Assembly: GCA_024291935.2 (NCBI GenBank)
Contig: CM044310.1
Span: 85,124,713 to 85,188,712, forward strand
From: Okapia johnstoni
Lineage: Eukaryota > Chordata > Mammalia > Artiodactyla > Giraffidae
DNA: 64,000 nt
Reading direction: 5' to 3'
The translations under genes were made by a program, and so were the position numbers. Every line of letters starts with the position of its first letter. The stretch's first letter is position 1. Positions 55,005-64,000 of the stretch are shown here, in pieces. Under the pieces are notes generated by a model. That model ran no database searches, had not been told where the DNA came from, and saw nothing but the letters and a program-made list of their open reading frames with translations.

Positions 55005-55667
55005 TGACTCTGTTGTTTTGTAGAATACAACTGATTTTTGTATGTTGGTTTTATATCCTACAACTTTACTGAATTCATTTATTATTTCTAACAGTTTCTC
55101 AATGGAATGCTTACTTAGCATATTCCACATATAAGATCATGCCATCTACAAAAGAGATGTAATTTTACTTCCTTTCCAATTTGGATGTCTTTCTTTAGTT
55201 TTCCTTCTTTCTTTCGCCTATTTTGGCTAGGATTTCTAGGGTTGCATTGAATTGAAGTGGCAAATGGGCATGCCTGCCTTGCTCCCAATCTAAAAAGGAG
55301 ATCTTTCAGTTTTTCACCACCAAGTATGATGTTAGCTGTGAGTTTTTCATACATGGCCTTATTTTGTTGAGGTAAATTCCTTCTATACCTGATCTGTTAA
55401 GACTGTTTTTTTTTTAATCATAAAAGGGTGTTGAATTTTGTCAAATGCTTTTCCGCATCTATTGAGATGATCATGTAACTTTTATCCCTTATTTTGTTAA
55501 TGTGGCATTATCACATTGTGGTATTATCAACTTGCATATGTGGAGCCATCCTTGCATCCCAGCAATAAATCCCACTTGGTCATGGTGTGTGATCCTTTCA
55601 CTGTGCTCTTGAGTACAGTTTGCTCATGTTTTGTTGAGGACTTTTGCATCTATGTTCACCAATCTTT
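55005..55667 (-). repeat. L1 ORF2 fragment, antisense
   Basis: ACAACTTTACTGAATTCATT, AATTTGGATGTCTTTCTTTA, GTTAATGTGGCATTATCACA and TGGAGCCATCCTTGCATCCC are ORF2 text in reverse. Minus-strand frames at 55115-55354 show LGGEKLKDLLFRLGARQACP-like ORF2 remains. Confidence 0.88.
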
Positions 55668-55945
55668 TCCGTCTTCTGCTCAAACACCCCTTACCAGTGA
55701 GGTCTTTCTTGACCACCATATTTAACATTTAACTCCTCCCTACCCTCTATACCTGCTCTATTTTACCCCTTAGCATTTATCACCAAGCATACTAAATATT
55801 CACGTTTGTTTATGGTCTATCTCTCCCACCTCCATCTCAGACCCAAGTTACAGCAGGGATTTTTATTTTTTGTCTCTTTTGGTCACTTCTATAGCCCTTT
55901 TACCTTAAAAAAAAAAAAAGATATGGCACACAGCAGGCAAATGAT
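55668..55945 (+). repeat. L2 LINE 3' part, sense (right part)
   Basis: CTTCTGCTCAAACACCCCTT, GTGAGGTCTTTCTTGACCAC, TAGCATTTATCACCAAGCAT and CAGCAGGGATTTTTATTTTT are good L2 3' end matches. Confidence 0.7.
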
Positions 55946-55949
55946 GGGT

Positions 55950-56303
55950 TGAATTGTATCTTTCTGAACTTTCTATGGTGAAGCCCTTACCCCTAGAACT
56001 TCAGAATGTGGTTATATTTTGAGATGGGGCTTCAGTGAGTTAAGTTAGCATGAGCCCTAATCTGACTGGTGTCTTGGTAAGAGGAGGAAATTTGGACACA
56101 CAAGGAGACGTCCTGAACTCACACTCTTAGACGGATGACCATGTGAATTAGTAGTAAGAGGGAGGCCTCAGGAGAAGCAAATCCTGCCAGGATCTTGATC
56201 TTGGACTTCTAGCCTCCAGACTATGAGAAAGTAAATTTCTGCTGTTTATGCTACCCAGTCAGTGGTATTTTGTTATGGCAGTGTGAGAAAACTAATACAG
56301 CAT
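55950..56303 (+). repeat. MLT1-type solo LTR (MaLR), sense
   Basis: ATGGGTTGAATTGTATCTTT, CTGACTGGTGTCTTGGTAAG, CTTGGACTTCTAGCCTCCAG and the terminal AGAAAACTAATACAG. Only an LTR; no internal retroviral sequence. Confidence 0.8.
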
Positions 56304-56523
56304 GTAAATATTTGTTGACTGAATATCTTCAGAAGGCCTGAAACAGTTGCATCCTTCTTTTTCTCCTTCCCATATTAAGATGAGTGTCCACTGGGTATCT
56401 CTCACTCCTGGAGAGATCTGTTGGCCCCAGGGAAAGCTGGCCTGTGAGGAAGGTTTCCCCATACCTATACCAACATGTGGATGGGCCACATTGGAGCTTT
56501 TCAGGAGCTGACGGTACCAAGGT

Positions 56524-56805
56524 GATGCTGCTGCTGCTGCTAAGTCGCTTCATTCATGTCCAACTCTGTGTGACCTCCCAGACGGCAGCCCACCAGGCTC
56601 CCTCGTCCCTGGGATTCTCCAGGCAAGAACACTGGAGTGGGTTGCCATTTCCTTCTCCAATGCACGAAAGTGAAAAGTGAAAGTGAAGTTGCTCAGTCGT
56701 GTCCGACTCTTTGCTACCCCAAGGACTACAGCCTACCAGGCTCCTCTGTCCATGGGATTTTCCAGGCAAGAGTACTGGAGTGGGTCGCCAGTGCCTTCTC
56801 CGAAG
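56524..56805 (-). repeat. Bov-A2 type dimeric SINE, antisense, with (GCT)n
   Basis: GCTGCTGCTGCTGCTAAGTC start, unit 1 to about 56660, linker AAAGTGAAAAGTGAAAGTGA, and unit 2 from CTCAGTCGTGTCCGACTCTT to about 56805. The two units share CAGGCAAGA-CACTGGAGTGGGT type text. Confidence 0.93.
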
Positions 56806-56994
56806 GTGCTTCTAATGATGCTTTATCCAATGTCCTGCAGTGTAGGTCAGCAGAATTGGCCATCTCCTTTGATGACTCTCTGACCACAGTTAAAATCAGA
56901 AAACCCTATAAACCAGAAGGGGCTATAAAGATCCCTGTAATAGTGGTAGCAGATGTGGTGGTGATAGCAGCTGTAATTATTGTTGCTGCTAACA

Positions 56995-57180
56995 TTTAGC
57001 AAGCTTTTACTCTGGGTCGGTGTGGTAAGCACTCTGTAAATCTTAGCTCTTTAATCCTTGGGATAATCCGGTGAGATGGGACCTTGCACTGCCCCTACCT
57101 CGCAGATAAGGTAGCTGAGGCTTGGAGAATGAGGCCACAGTCAGTGAGAAAGAGCAGAAATCGAATCTGTTTTTATTTTC
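56995..57180 (-). repeat. MIR SINE, antisense
   Basis: TAGCAAGCTTTTACTCTGGG, GAGATGGGACCTTGCACTGC, TAAGGTAGCTGAGGCTTGGA and GCAGAAATCGAATCTG follow the MIR consensus in reverse. Confidence 0.75.
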
Positions 57181-57530
57181 TGCCTCTCACCAAGCTCTGC
57201 TCCTCCTCCTCCAGATAACAGCACCCTAAATTCTCTTGAGAAGTCATCCTCCCTAATTTGGTCTTTGTCCAGGTGATTCAGATGGGACTGACCCCATCCC
57301 CTCAACCCCAGTTCCAAGTGGACCAGGACTGACCAATCAGAATACTCCATTCCTTCCAACTCTCCACTGCTCCACTGATTCAAGGATGGTCACATGATAC
57401 AAATTAGTCTAGAGAGGCCCCGCCCTGTGGTTTTTGACATCTGGGAGAAGTCCTGGGTACAAGAAACTCCCATTACTAAGGATGAGAGAATGTCAGCCCT
57501 GGACACTATCTTCAGCAAGACTCAGTTCTT

Positions 57531-58155
57531 TTACCCTATGACCCAGTAATCCCACTCCTGGGCATAAACCCAGAGAAAACCATAATTCAAAAAGACACAT
57601 GCTCCCAAATGTTCACTGCAGCACTGTTTGCAATAGCCAGAACATGGAAGCCACCTAAGTGTCCATCAACAGAGGGATGGATAAAGAAGATATGGTATAT
57701 ATACATATACACAATGGAATACTACTCAGCCATACAAAGGAATGAAATTGGGTCATTTGTAGAGATTTGGATGGTTCCAGAGTGAAGTAAGTCAGAAAGA
57801 GAAAACCAAATATCGTATATTAATGCATATATGTGGAATCTAGAAAAATGGTATAGATTATCATACTTGCAAAGCAGAAATAGAAACACAGACTTAGACA
57901 ACAAATGTATGGATACCAAGGAGGGGAGGGGAGGTAGGACTGATATTTACATACTATTGATACTATGTATACAATAGATAATCACTATGAGAACCTACTG
58001 CAGTGCACAGGGGACACTGTTCAGCACTCTGTGGTAACCTAGGGAAGGACTCCAGAAGACAGGGGATATATGTGTACGTATAGCTGATGCTCTCTGCGGT
58101 ACAGCAGAGACTAAGACAAGATGGTAAAGCTACTCCAAGAAAAATTAATTTAAAA
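57531..58155 (+). mobile_element. L1 LINE, 5'-truncated, with a perfect 14-bp target-site duplication
   Basis: TTACCCTATGACCCAGTAAT, CAATAGCCAGAACATGGAAG, GGAATACTACTCAGCCATAC and a 3' UTR ending AATTAATTTAAAA. AAGACTCAGTTCTT is repeated exactly at 57517-57530 and 58156-58169. No internal SINE; it looks younger than most L1 copies here. Confidence 0.95.
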
Positions 58156-58169
58156 AAGACTCAGTTCTT

Positions 58170-59134
58170 CAAGTCTCTCAGTTGAGTGGTTCCCGCAGGA
58201 GAATCTGATGGTTCTAGAAGAGGCCAGGCCTCCACGCCTTGTCAGTTGTCTGTGGCTGTGAGGGGTGAAGAGGGACAAAGATCACCCCTTAGCACCAACC
58301 ACAGATGCTAAGAAAACATGAAACAATAAACTGAGATCAAAACTCTTGACGGTCACAACCTTTCTGTGGGTGAAAATGGGCCCCAACATCTTGGCCCCTA
58401 CAACCATCTCCATTGATTCTGTGACTTGCCTTTGCCAACAACACGTTAACAGAATTCTCTAAGCTGCGGGCACAAGGCAGATAGCCCAGCAAAGAACGTG
58501 AATATGTGAATCAAGCCAGGTCTGAGTTAATAGATCTAAAACTTCTGGTGCTGTGGCCAGGCCCTCTGCCTGCCTAGTTACGTTGCTTCTAAAACATCAC
58601 AGGGGACTTCCCTGATGGTCCAGTGGCTAAGACTCTGGGCTCCAATGCTTGCAACTCCTACAGGGCAGCTAAATATTGCCCCTCTGGGCTTGATGAGCAT
58701 ATTTCTATGAAGAATTCTGGGCAATGTACCAGCCATCAGCCTGTATTTGGGCGGTGGCACCAAGGAAACAAAGACTTAGAAAACATGTCGTTTTGTGGGA
58801 GGGATAAATAAAGAGTAGAGGTAGCATTTGACTTCAGAAAGTTTGCAGTCTAGTCAAAGAGACCTGACAAATGCAAGAGAAAGTGGTTAATGAACAGGTC
58901 CTTCCTTGGATGGACCCAAGCTTGGCTCTGTCAAGGGCACATGTGGTGCCAGCGGTAGATGGCCGCAACTTGAATAGCTTGAGACAGGAATCGTGCACTG
59001 GCGAGAAACCCAGGATGGGAAGGAGGGCGTCTCTTTGACTTGGAAAAACCCTCTCTCACAGCCCTCTTGGTTTGGCCGAGTGGCTCCTGAAGGCGTTCTG
59101 ACTTTTGTCTTCTTTACCCAGGAGAAGGATCACA
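58170..59134. other. Intergenic sequence with a CHR-1 SINE fragment
   Basis: A CHR-1 head (GGGGACTTCCCTGATGGTCC) is seen at 58603-58650 only; the rest of the SINE is missing or decayed. No gene is supported. Confidence 0.6.
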
Positions 59135-59295
59135 TTATATATGTATACACACACACACACACACACACACATTATATGTTTATATATAAATATTATTATA
59201 TAATATTATTTTATGTATTTATTATATAATATATATAAACATATATGATGTATATATAATATATACTATATATATAATGTATGCATGCATGCATG
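59135..59295. repeat. (CA)n / (TA)n microsatellite block
   Basis: ACACACACACACACACACAC followed by about 110 bp of almost pure A/T with ATATATAT words and then (GCAT)4. Confidence 0.93.
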
Positions 59296-59498
59296 CTCAG
59301 TTACCTCAGTTGTGTCAGACTCTTTGCAACCTTACAGACTGTAGCCTACCAGGCTCCTCAGTCCGTGAGATTCTCCAGGCAAGAGTATTGGAGTGGGTTG
59401 CCATGCTCTCCTTCATGGGATCTTCCTGACCCAGAGATCGAACCCAGGTCTCCTGCATTGCAGGCGGATTCCTTACCACTGAGCCACCAGGAAAGCCC
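59296..59498 (-). repeat. Bov-tA SINE, antisense
   Basis: CTCAGTTACCTCAGTTGTGT, CAGGCTCCTCAGTCCGTGAG, GATCGAACCCAGGTCTCCTG and GAGCCACCAGGAAAGCCC. Confidence 0.94.
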
Positions 59499-59626
59499 AT
59501 GTAATGTGTATGTGTCTGTGTATATATGTGTGTGTGTCTGTGTGTGAGTGTATAAATTTGGTTGGAACCCGGGCCCCCTGCATTGGAACACAGAGTCTTA
59601 ATCACAGAACCACCAGGGAAGCCCCT
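59499..59626 (-). repeat. (TG)n stretch and CHR-1 SINE fragment, antisense
   Basis: GTGTATGTGTCTGTG and GTGTGTGTGTCTGTGTGTG to about 59552, then GGAACCCGGGCCCCCTGCAT and AGAACCACCAGGGAAGCCCC: the tRNA-like head of a CHR SINE in reverse. Confidence 0.88.
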
Positions 59627-61194
59627 CACATTTTATTTTTATTGAGTACAGCAAGCCCACTGGCAAGGTTCCAATGCCAGTATCTACAATACAACTTACA
59701 AAAATGAGAGAATGAGACAGGAGCCCACTCGAGAATGAGAGGGTCCGTCCGTCAGCTGTGGCCTTCTGCGCATCTCTATTCATTTTCCTGCAGTTCTGCT
59801 GCGCATCTCTATTCATTACAATAGGATCCCGACAGATCACACACATTCCAGCTCCAGAGAACTCTCAGTGGATGGTCAGGCATGATGACTTCTGTATAAC
59901 TCAGGCTGGGCTGCTGCCGTGTCAACAAGTTAGTAACTTTGCAGCCTAGCCTGCTGAAGGGCGGGGACTCCAGGCTCAGAGGTGTTTCCTGGCACACCCA
60001 CCCGTGCAGGAGCCTGGAAGAGCTGGAGCCAAGCTTCAGCTTCTCCCATGATCAGACCTTCATGAGAGCACACACGGCCGCCTACTCACTCATGAGTCAA
60101 GACACAGTGCTTCTTATTTCTTTCCACCCAACCCATGCTGCTCCGAGCCGTGATCAAGGAGTCCATTCCCCATCTCTTTCCTGCCATGATTGTCATGCTC
60201 AGCTGGAACATGGGTCCCCTCTCCCACACTGTGAACGGAGAAGCTTGGTTGCAATTCCCTCACATCTTCTGGCTCTCAACTTGTTGGTGTTAAAGATCTC
60301 AAGTGAGAAAGAACTTTAAAGATAAAATAGTGCAATCCTCCGATTTTGGAGACCGAGGGAGGTGAAGCGAGGTTTACCATCTCATAGTTTATCAGTTGTA
60401 TACGTGGTGGTGCAGGGAAGGGTCAGAGAGGCTGGGAGGTAGAGAGAGAAGTGCAGAGAGTATGTCTCTTTCCTTTCACAGATCACCCCAGAGATTTCCC
60501 TGACTTTACAGGTGGATCTGAAGATAAATGGATTAGCCAGGTGAATAAACCTGTATTAAAAACTTTCTGAAAAATCAATTTGAGAGAGAAGATTTGGGAG
60601 AATAAAATATGATCAACTGTGTCAGGTAGCTTGAATAAATCGATGCCTGCAGGTCTGGTAAACAATTTCTGATCTACGGCCCCCAGGGTCTCCTTGCTGG
60701 TGATAGTTACCTCGGTAATTGGACCATGGGATGAGGCCAGGCCAAGGAGGAGAGGCATTAAAAATGATGTTTCTTCAAGTGAAAATTAATTTCTTTGCTG
60801 ACCAACAAAGACCAAAGTAATTTCAGAATTTTAAGGATGACGAGACATCATAAAATTGTTTACGCTTTTCATTCCCTCTTGAAATTAAACATGGAAATGA
60901 AAGAAAAATGAGTCTCTCTGTCTCCATGCGTGATATTCCAGACACTGAGGCAGTCGGCTACTATTCAGAGGAGCATCCGATGGCTCCAGGAGCAGGGGAG
61001 GGGGAGCATCTCGCATCGGGGTACACAGACTATACATCTGTGTATATGGCAGGAGAGGATCAACACTGAACGTCAGAAAGGGCTTTCTCCTCTGCTCTGG
61101 ACTTCTCCACACAGCAGTTAGAGAGAAGTAGCTTTGGGCCCTGGAATGGAATGAATCAGCCTCCAAAAAGAAGATGGAATGTACTGTCGAAATA
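59627..61194. other. Intergenic, mostly unique sequence
   Basis: Contains an exact 19-bp direct repeat (59766-59784 and 59799-59817) and a possible MIR remnant in reverse (about 60330-60420: GACCGAGGGAGGTGAAGCGA). A 126-codon ORF at 59939-60319 has no recognisable domain. No gene is supported. Confidence 0.5.
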
Positions 61195-61575
61195 AAATTA
61201 AGACCTAAGACTAGCTTTTCAATACAGAATGCATAAACAACAAGGTCCTATTGTATAGCATGGAGAACTATATTTAATATTCTCTAATAAATCATAGAAA
61301 ATATTAAAAATAATATATACCTGTGTGAAACAGAATCACTTTGCTGTACAGCAGAAATTAACCCAACATTGTAAATCGGCTATATGTCAATTTTAAAAAT
61401 TGATTAAAAAGAGAATCCACACAGGGAACCCAGTACTCTGTAATGACTTAAGGGAAAAGAATCTAAAAATGAGTGGATATATGTATATGTACAACTGATT
61501 TTCTTTGTCTGTATAGCAGAAACTAACACAGCATCATAAATTAACTATGCTTAAGAAAATTGTTTTAAAAAGAAC
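61195..61575 (+). repeat. Two adjacent L1 3' ends, sense
   Basis: Unit 1 (about 61205-61400) has ACAACAAGGTCCTATTGTAT and CACTTTGCTGTACAGCAGAA...AACATTGTAAATCGGCTATA. Unit 2 (about 61425-61575) repeats the same landmarks in another form (CAGTACTCTGTAATGACTTA, GTCTGTATAGCAGAAACTAA, CAGCATCATAAATTAACTAT). Two insertions or a tandem 3' UTR. Confidence 0.8.
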
Positions 61576-62100
61576 CTAAACTCAGTGTTTATGCCAAATA
61601 ATATCTCCTAATGTACTATTAGTAGGATATGACTGCAACAGGCCCCAAATTCCCTTATAAATCTTCATAAGGAATATTCAATGCTTTTCTTATCAGTAGA
61701 ATACAGTGAATGTATGAACAACTAGCTTCACCCAAGTGGATAAACAACAAACAACATGCGTGTCACTGCCTCTGAAATCGGTAACTTCAGAAGTGTGTAC
61801 ACTTAGCAACAGTTGGAAATACTTAATTTTCTAAACGTAAATTAGAAAGACCTAAGGCTATAGTACACACCTTAGCAAAGAGGAAGGTGGGACATAAGAA
61901 AGAAAGGCAAGCAAGTGACAGGCTTGGCCCTGTAGTGAAGGTGATGTAGGCGTGTGTGATTTCAAGGACCTCAAAGTGCCACATGACCGCCAGAATGATC
62001 TTGACATGAATCAAAGCATCTCACTCTCCAGCGCAAACCAGTGGCGTGCCGGAGCCCCCTCTTTCCGGCTTGAAATGTTTGGTTTTAGAAAATGCCCTTT

Positions 62101-62262
62101 GGGACTTCCAGTGCAGGCGTGCGGGTTGGATCCCTGGATGAGGAGCTAAGATCCGACGTGCCTCATGATCAAACAACCAAAAACATGAAACAAAGTGATA
62201 ATGTAACAAATTAAAGACTTTAAAAATGGTCCATGTTGAAAAAAAAAAAAAACTAAAAAAAA
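62101..62262 (+). repeat. CHR-type SINE, diverged
   Basis: GGGACTTCCAGTGCAGGCGT, GGTTGGATCCCTGGATGAGG (B-box like), GAGCTAAGATCCGACGTGCC and a poly-A tail near 62238-62262. Part of the head is deleted. Confidence 0.8.
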
Positions 62263-62499
62263 GAAAATATCCTTTAACGTGTAAAAAGCAGAACACTTGC
62301 AATAAAATGAATCCTGAGATTTAAAGAGCATCATTTTCACCCAGTGGATGGTCTTTTGTGCACACCCCTTCCCAGCCCTGGCTTCAGGGACCTCACTTCA
62401 GTAGCTTGAACTTGGTCATGACGGGGTATTTCCACCACTGAAATCTGTCTAAACTCCCAAGGGATTGCGGCACATTTACCAGCGCACTGTTTCTAAAAA

Positions 62500-62935
62500 G
62501 TCTCCTTCCTCTTTAAACTGTAACCCAAGACATTCCGCTGTGGCCTCAGGGGCTCACCTCTCTACCTTCAGCTGGTATTTCTCTCCCTTCTCTTGCTCTG
62601 CACCAGCACAAGCCCTACACCTATTCCTTGAATGTTCTCTGTTCAACCTGTGCTCTATGCTTAGAGAATTCTTTCTTCAGATCCTTCTTCAGGCCTCAAA
62701 TGTCACCTCTCCAGAGGCCTTCTCTAACCTCATCCTCTTCCATCACTGTTACAGCATCTGATTTTATTGTCTTTGCAGGATTCATGACTCCCTGAAATCC
62801 TCCTTTGTTTTCCTAATTGTTGTCCAGGCTGCTGGTAGGATATACGCTTCCTGTGATCCTAACATTCTCATGTCTTCAAAATCCAGCCCTGATACATGTG
62901 AGGCTCTCCAACATAGCGGCTGAAATGAATGAATG
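62500..62935 (+). repeat. L2 LINE 3' end, sense
   Basis: CCTTCTTCAGGCCTCAAATG, TCACCTCTCCAGAGGCCTTC, TAACCTCATCCTCTTCCATC and the terminal AATGAATGAATGAATAAATA. One of the better preserved L2 copies. Confidence 0.75.
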
Positions 62936-63239
62936 AATAAATAGCTCAGAGCCTCAAATACCATCGTGGACCAGATATCCTTTTTTGATAAGTGTGGCCC
63001 CTCCTTTTCTGTTCTGAAAATAAATGATTTCAGGGACAATCCCACTTCCAGTCACTGAAACCCTTGAGGGAATAAGTTTCTTAATGTATTTCCTCCTGGG
63101 CTAAGAGGCCCAGAACAGTCTGGGCCGTCGGAAGAGGGCAAGCAAAGAAAAGGGCACCAAATACAGACTTTGCTCCTATAATTCTTCTGCTGAGTGACAT
63201 TTCTGGGTGCTGTGTTGACAGCCACAGGCAATCTTACCT

Positions 63240-63700
63240 GTAATAAGAGTAATGCAAACTAAAACTCCATTTTTAAAAACTCTGCAATTGGGAAAGATGG
63301 AATAATTTAGTTACAGACTGTTGGAAAATGTGTCAAAACAGACACTCATATATGGCTTATAGGAGCTTAACTTCATACCACCTTTGGCAACTTCTATTAC
63401 AAATCCAAATATTCAAGCCCTTTGACCTAACAATTCCACATCCATGAATTTATCCAAAAGATTTATGTTCACATGGGTGCAGAATTCCAAGCATGCAAGG
63501 TTATGAATTGCGGCAAAAGACTGGAAACAAGCTCTTCACTGGGGGCTGGGTTAGACAAATGAAGAAAATGAGTTACTACAGAAACAAAAAGGAATGAGGA
63601 AGAGCTTTATGCACTAACATGGAACAATCTTCAAGATACAGTAAATGAAGAGCCATAGGCCTGTGATACCGCTTGTGTAAAAGCGGGCAAAGAGAGAAGT
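63240..63700 (+). repeat. Old L1-like LINE fragment
   Basis: AGAGTAATGCAAACTAAAAC, CTTTGACCTAACAATTCCAC, ATGAATTTATCCAAAAGATT and TATGCACTAACATGGAACAA follow the end of an old L1 or HAL1 ORF2/3' region. Subfamily not determined. Confidence 0.6.
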
Positions 63701-63771
63701 GGGTGTCCACAAAGACACACCAATACTTCCATATGCTAAGATGCTCTCAGGAAGAATGTACAAGAAAATGG

Positions 63772-63960
63772 GGGGACCTCCGTGGTGGTTCAGCGGCTAA
63801 GACTTAGCACTCCCAATGCAGGGGGACTGGGTTCAATCCCTGATCAGGGAACTAGATCCCACACGCCGCAACTAAAAACCCCATAAGCCACAACTAAAAC
63901 AACCCTGTGTGCTGCAGCTAAGACCCGGCACAGCCAAATTGAAAAAAAAAAAAAAAAAAA
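63772..63960 (+). repeat. CHR-1 type SINE
   Basis: GGGGGGACCTCCGTGGTGGT head, GGGTTCAATCCCTGATCAGG B-box, CCCACACGCCGCAACTAAAA body and a poly-A tail ending near 63960. Confidence 0.93.
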
Positions 63961-64000
63961 ATTGGAAACCTGGTTGACTCTGGGTAAGGAGTCAAGTAGC

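Noticed and set aside
59935..60325. 126-codon + strand ORF in the intergenic region
   Set aside because: No domain or similarity that I recognise, no splice context.
1..64000. CRISPR arrays, bacterial operons or phage-type systems
   Set aside because: Nothing of the kind; the window is vertebrate with introns, LINEs and SINEs.

Overview
This is mammalian nuclear DNA from a ruminant, most likely cattle or a close bovid. Two long BovB LINE copies, Bov-tA and Bov-A2 SINEs and tRNA-Glu CHR-type SINEs are scattered through it; this combination is diagnostic of pecoran ruminants. The gene order matches the RBL2-AKTIP-RPGRIP1L-FTO neighbourhood of human chromosome 16q12 (cattle chromosome 18, by general knowledge). 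The species cannot be fixed from the sequence alone.

Positions 1-34.4 kb hold the 3' four fifths of RBL2 (p130, a retinoblastoma-family pocket protein) on the + strand. Eighteen coding exons, numbered 5-22 by analogy with the 22-exon human gene, join in phase into a 926-residue open frame. It runs from the end of the N-terminal cyclin-fold domain through pocket A, the spacer with its RRLF cyclin-docking motif, pocket B and the C-terminal nuclear localisation signal. Exons 1-4 and the promoter lie upstream of the window.

Positions 34.4-43.6 kb hold the complete AKTIP (FTS) gene on the - strand. It has nine coding exons (292 codons plus stop) and a probable non-coding first exon in a CpG island at about 42.9-44.2 kb. 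AKTIP is an E2-like variant that works in the FTS-Hook-FHIP complex and at telomeres. RBL2 and AKTIP are tail to tail: their polyadenylation signals are only about 85 bp apart.

Positions 44.2-64 kb show no gene I can support. This is probably the AKTIP-RPGRIP1L intergenic interval. It is full of L1, L2, MIR, MLT1, Bov-tA, Bov-A2 and CHR copies, with CA/TA microsatellites.

I found no new biological system. The points most worth checking are: (1) two BovB copies in opposite orientation, sharing about 2 kb, that flank RBL2 exons 15-17 and could favour back-splicing or inversion; (2) an in-frame 35-codon extension of RBL2 exon 13 that ends at a much better splice donor than the conserved one; (3) a NAGNAG tandem acceptor at the last AKTIP exon; (4) the very tight convergent 3' ends; (5) an internally deleted L1 joining 5' UTR to the end of ORF2.
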